Part shown: piece after piece, positions 1 to 8,124 of the stretch
Numbering within the stretch: the first letter of the stretch is position 1
Layout of the letters: each line of letters starts with the position of its first letter
Assembly: GCF_900119385.1 (NCBI RefSeq)
Contig: NZ_FPKO01000009.1
Location: 271,405 to 335,404, forward strand
Direction of reading: 5' to 3'
DNA length: 64,000 bases
DNA from: Thermophilibacter mediterraneus
GTDB taxonomy: Bacteria; Actinomycetota; Coriobacteriia; Coriobacteriales; Atopobiaceae
Notes under the pieces: model-generated
Seen by the model: only the letters and a program-made list of their open reading frames with translations
Database searches by the model: none
What the model was told of the DNA's origin: nothing
Made by a program: the position numbers and the translations under genes

Positions 1-574
1 TCTGCGTCTCGTCGCGCACGGCCACGTCGTCGATCACCACGATGCGGGTGGCACCCGTGCGCGGCACCCATGCCGTCGCAACCTGGCCGTGGATGCCGCG
101 CGCGTCAACGCGCACGCCCACGATCTGCTGGGGCTCGTCCGAGGAGACCGAGGGCGCGGCGACCCTGCGGGCGGGCGCATAGGGCTTCTCGGTCCCCGCG
201 GCGAGCGCCTTGACGTCGTGGATGGCCTCGTGGCCGGTCGCGACGATGCCCGCCGCGTCGGCCTCCTCCATGGCGGCGGAGATCACCATGGCGAGGTTCA
301 TGCCCGACACCACGCTCACGCGCTCGTCGCTCGCGTAGTGCTCGAGCGCGGCGTTGCAGGGCGAGCCGCCCATGAGGTCGGCGATCACGCGGACCGACTC
401 GCAGCCCGAGAGCTCCTCGTCGAGCGCCGCGAGCTTGCGCTCGAGGTCCTCCTTGCCGTCATCCGGGGAGAGGCACACCGTACGTATGTCCTCACGCTCC
501 CCCACGATCATCTCCACGGAGCCCCTCATTGCCTCGGGCAGCGCTCCGTGGCCCACCAAAACGATTGCGTTCAA
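1..574 (-). CDS. PTS mannose-family EIIAB fusion, 3' end outside window
   Basis: Cytoplasmic phosphotransfer protein of a mannose-family PTS. Residues 1-125 are an EIIA domain: His9 in VGHG is the likely phosphorylation site, and DLMGGSP follows near residue 67. After a linker, an EIIB domain begins near residue 152 with RVDARGIHGQV, whose His162 is the expected phospho-acceptor. The protein is still open at position 1, so most of EIIB is missing. The start is TTG at 574, preceded by GGGAGGA at good spacing; no ATG fits the domain boundary. It lies 54 bp downstream of the sulfatase at 629-2017 on the same strand and is probably cotranscribed with it. Its EIIC and EIID partners are expected just left of the window. 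The sugar is unknown; linkage to a sulfatase and an RpiR regulator suggests an amino or sulfated sugar (inference). Confidence 0.88.
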   Translation of the reverse strand, partial: MNAIVLVGHGALPEAMRGSVEMIVGEREDIRTVCLSPDDGKEDLERKLAALDEELSGCESVRVIADLMGGSPCNAALEHYASDERVSVVSGMNLAMVISAAMEEADAAGIVATGHEAIHDVKALAAGTEKPYAPARRVAAPSVSSDEPQQIVGVRVDARGIHGQVATAWVPRTGATRIVVIDDVAVRDETQ

Positions 575-628
575 GCGGTCCTCCCTCTCTCGTATCCAAC
601 ACGGCCGCCACGCGGCAGCCGATGGCCC

Positions 629-2017
629 CTAGGCCATGCCCCGCTCGCGCACCGAGAAGTGCTCGCCGAGGCTCTCGTAGTCCGCGGGGTCCTTGGACCC
701 CGCCGCCACGCACTCGCGGCGGTTCACCTTCCACTCGGGGCGGATGCGAATCGGGCCCTCGAGCAGCGGGTCGCCGGTGCGGCGCATGAAGTCGTCGAGC
801 CGCGCGCGCATTTCGTCGAGCACGTCCGCGTAGCGCGGGTCCTCCGCAACGTTGTTAGTCTCGAACGTGTCGTAGGCCAGGTCGTAGAGGCACTCGGCGT
901 CCTTGGTGACGTCGGCGAGGCCGAGGTTCTCCTCGTAGTAGTTCTTCACGATCGACCCGTCGATGTTCGACTGGTTGAGGCGCAGCCAGCCCGTGTCAAA
1001 GAAGCGCAGGTACTTGTATCGGGCGGTGCGAACGGAGCGCACGGGCTCGTAGGAGGTGTGGAAGTTGATCTCCGCGTAGACCGCGTCGTCGCCCGGGTCC
1101 TGCTCGCCGCGGAAGATGCCCGCGTGGCTGGTACCCTCGAGATAGTCGGGCAGCTCGATGCCGAGCAGGTCAAGGAGGGTCGGCACCACGTCGATGTGCG
1201 AGACGAGCCCGTCGAAGCTGCGACCCTGCGCGCGGGAGCCCGGCACGCGCATGGCGAGCAGCACCCCCGTGCCCGCGTCGAGCAGCGTGCACTTCTCGAA
1301 CGGGTAGGCCAGCCCGTGGTCCGTGGTGAGCACGACGATGGTGTCCTCGTAGCGGCCGCTCTCGCGCAGCGCGTCGAGCACGAACCCGTAGTTGGCGTCG
1401 GCCATGGAGACGCTCTTCTTGAAGCACGCGTAGTCGGCGCGCGTCACCTCGTTGTTGGGGATGTTCACCGGCGGCTGGGCGTAGTCGGCGACGCCGGGGT
1501 CGGCATCGGGCCACGCCCGGTGCGTCGCGTGCTGGCCAAACGAGACGAAGAACGGGCGCTCCCCGTCATAGGACCTGATCCACTCCGCCAGGCGCTCGGC
1601 GTTCCTGCGGTCCCACACCACAAGGTCCTTCTCGGCGTACCCCGCGGCGTCGGCCGTGAGGTCCTCCTCGTAGCCGAGGGCCTCCGGGGCGAGCTGGTGG
1701 TCGGTGTAGTAGCCGACCTCGTGCTGGACGCCGCAGAGCACGCTGAGGAAGCCCTCGTGCGCGAGCAGGCGCGCGAGGTGGCGCGACCCGTCGATGTGAA
1801 ACCCGCGCTGCGCGAGGCCGAGCATGCCGTTCTGGTGCGGGTAGGTGCCCGTGAGCAGGCCCGCGCGACTCGGGGAGCACGTGGGCGCCACGCAGAACGC
1901 CTGCTGGAAGAGCATCGCATCCTCACAGAACTCCTGGATGCGGGGAGTCTCGACGGCGTAGCCGTAGGGGGAGATCACGCGTCCCGTGTCATGGGTGTGC
2001 AGGTAGAGAACGTTCAC
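629..2017 (-). CDS. S1-family sulfatase, sulfamidase-like (Cys-type)
   Basis: Hydrolyses a sulfate ester or sulfamate on a sugar. The 462-residue protein has the sulfatase signature CSPSR at residues 47-51; Cys47 should be converted to formylglycine by the anSME encoded at 11727-12821. HTHDTGR near the N-terminus and TTDHG at 231-235 supply metal ligands. The stretch PHQNGMLGL after the signature resembles heparan N-sulfatase (SGSH) relatives, so an N-sulfo or 6-sulfo hexosamine is possible; substrate is not proven. There is no signal peptide: the protein starts directly with the core beta strand, so it should act in the cytoplasm on imported sugar. It sits between an RpiR regulator and the EIIAB gene, with four palindromes in front of it. 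Confidence 0.9.
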   Translation of the reverse strand: MNVLYLHTHDTGRVISPYGYAVETPRIQEFCEDAMLFQQAFCVAPTCSPSRAGLLTGTYPHQNGMLGLAQRGFHIDGSRHLARLLAHEGFLSVLCGVQHEVGYYTDHQLAPEALGYEEDLTADAAGYAEKDLVVWDRRNAERLAEWIRSYDGERPFFVSFGQHATHRAWPDADPGVADYAQPPVNIPNNEVTRADYACFKKSVSMADANYGFVLDALRESGRYEDTIVVLTTDHGLAYPFEKCTLLDAGTGVLLAMRVPGSRAQGRSFDGLVSHIDVVPTLLDLLGIELPDYLEGTSHAGIFRGEQDPGDDAVYAEINFHTSYEPVRSVRTARYKYLRFFDTGWLRLNQSNIDGSIVKNYYEENLGLADVTKDAECLYDLAYDTFETNNVAEDPRYADVLDEMRARLDDFMRRTGDPLLEGPIRIRPEWKVNRRECVAAGSKDPADYESLGEHFSVRERGMA

Positions 2018-2077
2018 GCTGGCTCCTTCGGTCGCGCGGGACGAGATGGTGCACGTTACTCGTCCATGCTAGAGGCC

Positions 2078-2167
2078 TTGGAACAAATTCCAACACATGA
2101 GTGGAACGTGTTCCGCTCAATGGTAGAATTTATTCCGTGAACGTTATGTGAATGCGGAATTAATTTC
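2078..2167 (-). promoter_or_regulatory. Array of four GGAA-N4-TTCC palindromes (RpiR operator candidate)
   Basis: Four copies lie between the RpiR gene and the sulfatase: 2078-2093 (TTGGAA-CAAA-TTCCAA, perfect 6-bp arms), 2103-2114 (GGAAC-GT-GTTCC, perfect), 2125-2136 (AGAA-TTTA-TTCC, one mismatch) and 2156-2167 (GGAA-TTAA-TTTC, one mismatch). Their centres are 23, 22 and 31 bp apart, about two to three helical turns. The block is AT-rich against a GC-rich background and lies where the sulfatase promoter is expected. I read it as an operator array for the adjacent regulator; this is inference. Confidence 0.7.
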
Positions 2168-2187
2168 AGATTAGGGCGCCCCCGGCT

Positions 2188-2994
2188 CTACGACCGGCCC
2201 TCTCCCCCATCGAGCAGGTGCGCGATCTCGTTGAGCAGGCACTCCACGTACATGAACACGATGATCTGGTCCTCGAGGAGACCGGCAGCGTAGTCGCTGC
2301 TGATCCAAGGGAGAACCACGGCCTCGGAGGCGCTCTTGATGAAGGGGAGCTTGGGGTTCATCGTCACGAGCAGCACGTCGCAGCCGCGCTCCACGAGCGA
2401 CGACATGAGCGTTCCGTACGACTTGCTCCCGCGCCCGTTCATGGACATGACGATGCAGAGGTCCCCCGGCCCGAGGATGGTCGAGATGTCGTCCATGACC
2501 TGCTCGTCCGAGGTGGTCTGGTTGAAGATGCCAATACGGAAGAGCCGCAGCGAGAGCTGCTTGACGCTCTCGTAGGTGCGGTTGGCGCCCCAGATGCTGA
2601 TGCGGCGCGCGTTCAGGATGAGGCGCGCGAACCGCGCGAGCTGCGCCTTGTCCAGCCCGTCCGTCGTCTTCCTGAGATAGGCGGAGTAGGCGTTGGCGAG
2701 GTTGTCGTGGGACGAGAGCTCCCCGCCCACGTCCGCGCCCTCGTCCGCGTCAGCGCCGTGCGAGAGGAGCTGGCGGTTCATGCAGAAGCGGAACTCCGCG
2801 TAGCCGCTGTAACCTATCCGCTGGCACATGCGCATGATGGCGGTCGAGCTGAGGCCCGCCTCGCGGGCCACCGCGGCGATGGTCTTGTTGACCACCGAGG
2901 TCGGGTGCTCGATGAAGTAGTGCGCGGCTGCCTCCTCCGAGGGGGTGAAGTCCCCAAGGTGCGCCCTGAGCCGCTCGATCGGTCCGTCTGCCAT
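2188..2994 (-). CDS. RpiR/MurR-family transcriptional regulator (HTH + SIS)
   Basis: A 268-residue sugar-phosphate-responsive regulator. Residues 1-80 form the RpiR helix-turn-helix (PSEEAAAHYFIEHP, then VAREAGLSSTAIMRMCQRIG). Residues about 105-255 are a SIS domain that binds phosphosugars (ISIWGANRTYESVKQLSLRL; MSMNGRGSKS). The start is ATG 2994, preceded by GGGAG; the open frame upstream has no good ribosome site and is shadow sequence. The gene is upstream of the sulfatase and EIIAB genes on the same strand and probably controls them through the palindromes at 2078-2167, with a phosphorylated PTS product as inducer (inference). Confidence 0.9.
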   Translation of the reverse strand: MADGPIERLRAHLGDFTPSEEAAAHYFIEHPTSVVNKTIAAVAREAGLSSTAIMRMCQRIGYSGYAEFRFCMNRQLLSHGADADEGADVGGELSSHDNLANAYSAYLRKTTDGLDKAQLARFARLILNARRISIWGANRTYESVKQLSLRLFRIGIFNQTTSDEQVMDDISTILGPGDLCIVMSMNGRGSKSYGTLMSSLVERGCDVLLVTMNPKLPFIKSASEAVVLPWISSDYAAGLLEDQIIVFMYVECLLNEIAHLLDGGEGRS

Positions 2995-3076
2995 GTGTCT
3001 CCCGCCTCGCTCGTTTCCGAGACGTATCGTCGCACGGCGAGCCGCGTGGCGCAAACGTCGAGACGGAGCCTCTGGC

Positions 3077-3123
3077 AAAAAAGGGCCGCGAGAAGGACCT
3101 CTTTTCGTCAAGGGCTCCTTCTC
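3077..3123 (-). terminator. Rho-independent terminator after the PTS1-sulfatase operon
   Basis: On the minus strand a GAGAAGGA/TCCTTCTC stem (3090-3097 with 3116-3123) is followed by a run of six T (3077-3082 read in reverse). It separates the sulfatase at 3203-4672 from the RpiR gene, so the two are probably separate transcripts. Confidence 0.6.
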
Positions 3124-3143
3124 GGCGCGGAGGGAAGGTCGGC

Positions 3144-3174
3144 CGCCCCTCTCGAGGGTTTGTCGAGAGGGGCG
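3144..3174 (-). terminator. GC-rich hairpin just after sulfatase stop
   Basis: A perfect 12-bp stem (CGCCCCTCTCGA with its complement) around a 7-nt loop, 28 bp past the sulfatase stop codon. It has no U-tract of its own and may act with the terminator at 3077-3123 or protect the 3' end. Confidence 0.5.
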
Positions 3175-3202
3175 CGGCCGCAGATCGCGTCGAGCGGAGG
3201 GG

Positions 3203-4672
3203 CTATGCGTCCAGCCCCAGGCGGGCGAACTGGTCGTCCGGCGCCTGCGCCTCGCGCATGGCGCGAACGAGCAGCCCCTCCATCCGGGCGCGCACCGCCT
3301 CGTCCTCGACCTCCGTCGTCTGACCGGGGTCGAGCTCCAGGTCGAAGAGGTGGTCTTCGTTCGCGTGCGCCCCACCGTCCTTGACGAGGGCCTCGGGGCC
3401 GCTCGGGACGCGATAGACCGGATAGGGCACGCGTGGCAGGAAGCGACCCGCCTCGATCTGGTCGCCCCTGCCCCTGCCGAGCCAGTCGCGAATCGTGGTG
3501 AGGCTCGTGGTGTACTCGTGGCACCTGGTCTGGTCGCGCCCCCCGCGGAAGTACGTGTAGCGCCCGTCCGTCACGTTCACCGCGCACCCGAACGTGCCGT
3601 AGAGGGCATAGTCGTGAATCGCCTCGCCCCTCTCGGCCACCGCCCTGAGGGAGCGGCCCATGACGGTCTCGGGCACATCGACCCCCTGGTAGTCGAGAAT
3701 CGTCGGCATGAGGTCGATGTTCTGAGTGAGCTCCGAGCGCACTTCCCCCGCGTGCGCGCCGCCCGGGAAGTGCACGATGAGCGGAATGTTGGCAATCTCG
3801 TTGTAGGCGGGCATGTAGTTCTTGCCGATGTACTCGCGCTCGCCGAAGCAGTAGCCGTGGTCGGTCGTGAGGACGATGAGCGCGTCGTCGTACATCCCCG
3901 CCTTCTTGAGGTGGTCGATGAAGTCGCCGAAGTGTCGGTCGGTCATCGTGACGAGCGCCTGGTAGCGACGGAGCAGGTGCGCCATGGCGGCATCCGTCTC
4001 CTCGTCGCGACGGTGATAGCGCGGCAGCTCGAAGAACGGGCCGTCGTAGTCGTCGCCGTAGAGGTCGAGGTAGTCCCGCGGCACGTTGAAGGGCTCGTGC
4101 GGGTCGAAGGTCTCGACCATGAGCATGAAGTCCTCGGCCCCGCGGTTGTCGTCGACCCAGCGCTTTGCCGCCTCGAAGCACTCCACGCTGGAGAACTCCT
4201 CCTCGCGCGTAATGCGCGTGCGGTTGCACTGGTACTGGCGCTTGACGTCGCCGAAGTAGCGCTCGGGCTCCCAGGGGTCGTCGATGAGCGATACCCATGG
4301 GTCGCTCTCCTGCCCGCGGAAGAACTCGTAGGTGTTGAACTGCTGACAGTAGTTCTCGCCACCGATCCTGAAGTAGTGCGCGTGGTCCGTGATCATGTGG
4401 GAGCGCACCCCGCCGCGCTCGAAGAGCACCTTGGGGAGGGTGACGTCACCGATCTCGATTGGCCCCCAGCTGCGCTCCAGGAAGTTGGTTCGCCCGCAGA
4501 AGAGGTCGTGGCGGGCCGGCATGCAGGGCATGGACCCCACGAAGTGGCTGTCGAAGCGGCAGGACTCCTCGGCAAAGCGCGAGATGTTGGGCGTCATGCA
4601 GCTCGTGGCGGGGTTGTAGCAGCTCAGGAAGTCGCGGCGCAGAGTGTCCATCAGGACGACAATGGTTCTCAC
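3203..4672 (-). CDS. S1-family sulfatase (Cys-type), last gene of PTS1 operon
   Basis: A 489-residue sulfatase with signature CMPAR at residues 50-54 (Cys50 is the formylglycine site), Asp9 in VLMDTLRRD and TTDHGYCFGE as metal ligands. No signal peptide is present, so cytoplasmic action is expected. It is a close paralogue of the sulfatase at 12897-14411: both begin MRTI-x-VLMDTLRRD, share NFLER-x-WGPIE after the signature, and FRGQE-x-DPWVS further on. The start ATG is 8 bp from the EIIA stop, so expression is coupled to the PTS genes 4681-7185. The natural substrate is presumably the sugar brought in by that transporter (inference); the S1 subfamily could not be assigned by eye. Confidence 0.9.
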   Translation of the reverse strand: MRTIVVLMDTLRRDFLSCYNPATSCMTPNISRFAEESCRFDSHFVGSMPCMPARHDLFCGRTNFLERSWGPIEIGDVTLPKVLFERGGVRSHMITDHAHYFRIGGENYCQQFNTYEFFRGQESDPWVSLIDDPWEPERYFGDVKRQYQCNRTRITREEEFSSVECFEAAKRWVDDNRGAEDFMLMVETFDPHEPFNVPRDYLDLYGDDYDGPFFELPRYHRRDEETDAAMAHLLRRYQALVTMTDRHFGDFIDHLKKAGMYDDALIVLTTDHGYCFGEREYIGKNYMPAYNEIANIPLIVHFPGGAHAGEVRSELTQNIDLMPTILDYQGVDVPETVMGRSLRAVAERGEAIHDYALYGTFGCAVNVTDGRYTYFRGGRDQTRCHEYTTSLTTIRDWLGRGRGDQIEAGRFLPRVPYPVYRVPSGPEALVKDGGAHANEDHLFDLELDPGQTTEVEDEAVRARMEGLLVRAMREAQAPDDQFARLGLDA

Positions 4673-4680
4673 GACGCCTC

Positions 4681-5091
4681 CTACTCATCCTCGTCGAGGC
4701 TGTCCGCCTCGAGGTCGTTGACGTAGACGATGGCATCCCGGGCTCCCGCGACCAGCTCGTCGACCCGCTCGGGCGAGAAGGGCTCGGGTCCCGCAAGCGC
4801 CACCTCGAGCACGAGCGGCAGGTTCATGCCGCAGATGAGGTGGACGCGCTCGCCCATGTAGGGAAAGAAGCGCTGCGTGACGCTGCCGCCGAGCATGTCC
4901 GTGAAGACGAACGTCTCCCCCTCTGGGTCGAGGGAGGCCATGAGCCCGGCCACGCGCTCCGCGAGGTCGTCCTCTGCGGGGTCGACGTAGGCGCAGAGCA
5001 CGTGAGCGGAGTCGTACCCCGTCACGAAGCGGAGCGTGTCCGCGAGCCCCTGGGCAAGCCGGTCATGCGAGGCGATGACGATGTTTCTCAT
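4681..5091 (-). CDS. PTS mannose-family EIIA
   Basis: A 136-residue EIIA-Man domain protein that passes phosphate from HPr to EIIB. His9 in IVIASHDR is the expected phosphorylation site; DMLGGS near residue 85 is the second family motif. It ends in an acidic tail (DSLDEDE), seen also on the other EIIA and EIIC proteins of this window. It lies 9 bp downstream of EIID and 8 bp upstream of the sulfatase, in the operon EIIB-EIIC-EIID-EIIA-sulfatase. Confidence 0.9.
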   Translation of the reverse strand: MRNIVIASHDRLAQGLADTLRFVTGYDSAHVLCAYVDPAEDDLAERVAGLMASLDPEGETFVFTDMLGGSVTQRFFPYMGERVHLICGMNLPLVLEVALAGPEPFSPERVDELVAGARDAIVYVNDLEADSLDEDE

Positions 5092-5100
5092 GCCGCTCCC

Positions 5101-5901
5101 CTAGCTCAGGATCCCGAACGCCGCGCACACCATGGAGATCACGACGATGATGAGGATGAGAACGCTGATGGAGACCTTATTGCCCTTGACGAGACGGTAG
5201 CACACGAACGTCGCGAGCACGGGCAGCAGGAACGGGAAGATCTGGTCGAGGATGGACTGGATCTCCGTCACAGACTCGCCCGCCGTGAAGGTGAGCGGGG
5301 TCGTGATCTTGACGACGGAGGGAATGAGCGCCCCGCCCACGACCAGACCCAGAATCGCCAGGGTCTCGGTGAGCATGCTGACCCTGTCGCCGAGCATGCT
5401 GATGAGCTTGGTGCCCGAGGTGTAGCCAAACTCGAACATCCAGACGCGGACGAACATGAAGGCGATGTTGAGCGCGAGCCAGATGAGCGTGAGCGAGATG
5501 TTGCCCTGCAGCGCGAGGCTCCCCGCGATCGACCCCATGATGGTGGGGTAGAGCACCCAGATGAGCGAGTCGCCGATGCCCGCCATCGGCCCCATGAGGG
5601 CGACCTTGAAGCCCTGCACGGCCTCCTTCGCGGCGATGCCGCCCTCGTCCTCGATGCCGAGCGCTGCCCCCAGGACGAGGTTTGCCATCCATGGGTGGGC
5701 GTTGAAGTAGTTGAAGTGGTTGTTCAGCGCCTCGACGTACTCGTCGTCGCTCTGGTAGATCTTGCGCAGGGCGGGGCCGAGGGCAAAGACGACCGAACCG
5801 GCCTGCTGGTACTGATACGAGAAGGTGTTGACCGCCATGGGCATCCAGCGAAGGGCCGCGCGGCGGAGGTCGGCCTTGGTGAGCTTGGTCTCGTTACTCA
5901 T
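5101..5901 (-). CDS. PTS mannose-family EIID membrane component
   Basis: A 266-residue EIID that forms the membrane channel with EIIC. Family features are the N-terminal TKADLRRAALRW segment, the FNAHPWMANLVLGAALGIEDE stretch split around residue 75, MGPMAGIGDSLIW, and C-terminal hydrophobic helices. It overlaps the end of the EIIC gene by 8 bp, typical of translational coupling. Substrate specificity cannot be read from the sequence. Confidence 0.92.
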   Translation of the reverse strand: MSNETKLTKADLRRAALRWMPMAVNTFSYQYQQAGSVVFALGPALRKIYQSDDEYVEALNNHFNYFNAHPWMANLVLGAALGIEDEGGIAAKEAVQGFKVALMGPMAGIGDSLIWVLYPTIMGSIAGSLALQGNISLTLIWLALNIAFMFVRVWMFEFGYTSGTKLISMLGDRVSMLTETLAILGLVVGGALIPSVVKITTPLTFTAGESVTEIQSILDQIFPFLLPVLATFVCYRLVKGNKVSISVLILIIVVISMVCAAFGILS

Positions 5902-6676
5902 CTTCGAGCTCTCCCATCACGGTGTTGTTGGCGGACGAGGCAGACTTGTCGGCGCAGTAGCCCCAGTAGACGAGGCAGACGATCACGCCCACGAGGGCGA
6001 CGCCGAGCATGGACATGCTGAAGTAGGCGACCAGGACGAAGCCGAGCATGACCGCGGCGAAGAACTTGGACGCCGGCATGTAGGTGAGCAGCAGGGCCAC
6101 GCCCACGACGGGCAGCATCTTCGAGGCGACGGTGAGTCCGCCGGTGAACCACGCCGGAAGCGCGTTGAGCACGGCGTTGACCATGTCGCCGCCCACGAAG
6201 ACCGCGATGGCCATGGGGACCGCGGCCGTCAGGAACATGAGGACGGGGCCGCAGAGCAGCGTCGCGTACATCCCCTTGAAGTTGCGGTCGTTAGCGAGCT
6301 TCTGGGCGTACTGCACCAGGCCGCCGCACGCGATCTTTGCGAGGACGTCGAACTGGACCATGAGCATGGCGACCGGGATGCCGATGGCAAGGCCCGCCTC
6401 CACCCCGCCACCGCTCGTCGCCGCGATGGCGACGGCGACGACGGCGCCGACGCCGTACTCGGGGATGCTCGACCCGCCCACGGAGGCGATGCCCAGGCTC
6501 ATGAGCTGGAGCGTGCCCCCGATGTAGAGGGCGGTTGCCATATCACCGACGATGAGGCCGGCGAAGACCGACGTGATGACCGGCCAGCGCAGGCCGAAGG
6601 TCATCCCGTACTTATCGACGGGGACGAGCCCCGCCAACACGATGAGCGCGATGCTCTGCCACAGTGCGAGTTGCAT
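5894..6676 (-). CDS. PTS mannose-family EIIC membrane component
   Basis: A 260-residue polytopic EIIC. Recognisable features are GLRWPVITSVFAGLIVGD, ALYIGGTLQLMSLGI and a glycine-rich central loop, with about seven to eight hydrophobic helices. The C-terminus is acidic (GELEDE). It lies 20 bp after EIIB and overlaps EIID. With EIID it translocates the sugar while EIIB phosphorylates it. Confidence 0.92.
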   Translation of the reverse strand: MQLALWQSIALIVLAGLVPVDKYGMTFGLRWPVITSVFAGLIVGDMATALYIGGTLQLMSLGIASVGGSSIPEYGVGAVVAVAIAATSGGGVEAGLAIGIPVAMLMVQFDVLAKIACGGLVQYAQKLANDRNFKGMYATLLCGPVLMFLTAAVPMAIAVFVGGDMVNAVLNALPAWFTGGLTVASKMLPVVGVALLLTYMPASKFFAAVMLGFVLVAYFSMSMLGVALVGVIVCLVYWGYCADKSASSANNTVMGELEDE

Positions 6677-6696
6677 ACGTCATCCTTTCCTCGATG

Positions 6697-7185
6697 CTAC
6701 GAGAGCAGGTCGTCAAGGGGCTGGGGTTTCTCGGACAGCAGGTACTGGGCGTAGACCCTGGCCCCGTGGTCCGCGAGGTAGCGCAGGTCGGAGCGCTCGA
6801 GAGCGTCGAGCGTGACGCGGCGGTTGACCTCGACGACGTCACCGCCCGCCTCGCGCTGTGCCGTGGCGCCCACGTCCACCTCCTTGATGGGCACCCCCGC
6901 CCCCTCAACGAGGGCGCGCAGGGTCCCGGGCTCCCTTGCGATGATGAAGATGCTCTGCCCGGCGTACTTGTTCGCGCGGAAGTTCTCGAGCGCCGTCTCG
7001 AGCGAGATGATCGAGATCGCCGTCCCGGCGGGACGCGCGAGACGCATGCTCGACTTGGCTATCTCGTTGCCCGCGGTCTCGTCGTCCACGACCATGATTC
7101 GCTGGGCGCCCGTGTGCGGAGCCCACTGCGTGGCGACCACGCCGTGTAACAGGCGGTTGTCGATTCGTGACAGGGCTATGCGCAT
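6697..7185 (-). CDS. PTS mannose-family EIIB
   Basis: A 162-residue EIIB. His14 in RIDNRLLHGVVATQW is the expected phosphorylated residue. The start is ATG 7185 with AGGAGG seven bases upstream; an open frame reaches further upstream but lacks homology and a ribosome site. This is the first gene of the five-gene PTS1-sulfatase operon and is divergent from the DeoR regulator at 7353. Confidence 0.91.
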   Translation of the reverse strand: MRIALSRIDNRLLHGVVATQWAPHTGAQRIMVVDDETAGNEIAKSSMRLARPAGTAISIISLETALENFRANKYAGQSIFIIAREPGTLRALVEGAGVPIKEVDVGATAQREAGGDVVEVNRRVTLDALERSDLRYLADHGARVYAQYLLSEKPQPLDDLLS

Positions 7186-7246
7186 ACCTTCCTCCTCTCC
7201 TTGTGACCGTCCCGTACGATCACCTGAGATGAGGGTAGTCAATCCG

Positions 7247-7298
7247 TTGCAAATAGCCGAAAAATGGTCGGTAAATGGTTATATTTGGTTATTTGCAA
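7247..7298. promoter_or_regulatory. Divergent promoter region with 12-bp inverted repeat
   Basis: TTGCAAATAGCC (7247-7258) and GGTTATTTGCAA (7287-7298) form an inverted repeat with one mismatch, 28 bp apart. Between them TGGTTA-like words recur. The block is AT-rich and sits between divergent PTS1 and DeoR genes, the expected place for the DeoR operator and both promoters. Confidence 0.6.
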
Positions 7299-7352
7299 TT
7301 CACGAAACGCCCATTCCGGGTACACTATAGCTAGCTGAAGAACGGGGGTCAC

Positions 7353-8090
7353 ATGAGCTACGAAGAGCGCAAGCAGATCATCCTGGGGGAGCTGGCCTTC
7401 TGCAACCAGCTGTCCTTTCACGAGATCGAGAAGATCGTGGACGCGGCCCCGACGACCATTCGGCGCGACCTCGCGCGGATGGCCGAGGAGGGCGTCATCG
7501 AGCGCTACCACGGCGGCGTCAAAATTGGCAGCGAGGTGGCCGAGTATTCGATGCGGCAGAAGCAGGCCATGCACAGCGAGGAGAAGCGACTGCTCGGCCA
7601 GGAGGCGGCGAGGATGCTCGCCCCCAACGAACTCGTTTTCATCGGGGGCGGGTCAACGACCTACAGCATGATCGAGTTCATCGAGGAGGCCAGCATCTCG
7701 GTCATCACCAACAGCCTCCCCCACGCCGAGTCCCTCCACCGCCGTGGGATTCGGACGTTTCTGCTCTGCGGTTTCCTGCGCACGCGAACGCGATGCCTGG
7801 GCGGCGCGGAGACCGTACGGCTCATGCGCGCGTATCACTTCGACCGCTCGTTCATCGGCGCGGGCGGGATAGGCAGTGACCTGCGGATCCTCTCCGCCGA
7901 CCAGAGCGAGTACGAAATCAAGGAGGCGGCGCTCGAGCTGAGCCGGCACACCTACGTGCTCGCGGACGCCTCCAAGTTCGGGCTCACCGCCATGTACCAC
8001 TCGGACTTCCTGAGTCACGAGGGGGCGACGCTCATCACCGACAATCCCACATGCGAGCGGGACGACCGCATCGTCGTCGTGCGCCCCTAG
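7353..8090 (+). CDS. DeoR/GlpR-family transcriptional regulator (PTS1)
   Basis: A 245-residue DeoR-type regulator. Residues 1-57 carry the helix-turn-helix (ERKQIILGEL, then AAPTTIRRDLARMAEEG). From about residue 75 it has the DeoRC sugar-phosphate sensor fold, with FIGGGSTTYSMIEF, VITNSLPHA and FIGAGGI. The DNA-recognition region is rather divergent: the usual VxELA-like stretch is HEIEKIVDAAP. It is divergent from the PTS1 operon and most likely represses it until a phosphorylated sugar binds. Its 3' end faces the end of the PTS2 operon. Confidence 0.9.
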   Translation: MSYEERKQIILGELAFCNQLSFHEIEKIVDAAPTTIRRDLARMAEEGVIERYHGGVKIGSEVAEYSMRQKQAMHSEEKRLLGQEAARMLAPNELVFIGGGSTTYSMIEFIEEASISVITNSLPHAESLHRRGIRTFLLCGFLRTRTRCLGGAETVRLMRAYHFDRSFIGAGGIGSDLRILSADQSEYEIKEAALELSRHTYVLADASKFGLTAMYHSDFLSHEGATLITDNPTCERDDRIVVVRP

Positions 8091-8124
8091 CGACGCGCCA
8101 ACGCGCCTGCCGCGCTCCGAGCCG

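Noticed and set aside
89-2140. Long plus-strand open frame of 683 codons opposite the EIIAB and sulfatase genes
   Set aside because: It is antisense to two clear genes, has a low-complexity H/R/V/L/A composition and no domain; GC-rich codon use keeps the opposite strand open.
2995-3375. N-terminal extension of the RpiR gene up to 3375
   Set aside because: Extension is arginine/serine-rich, crosses the terminators and the preceding sulfatase end, and lacks a ribosome site.
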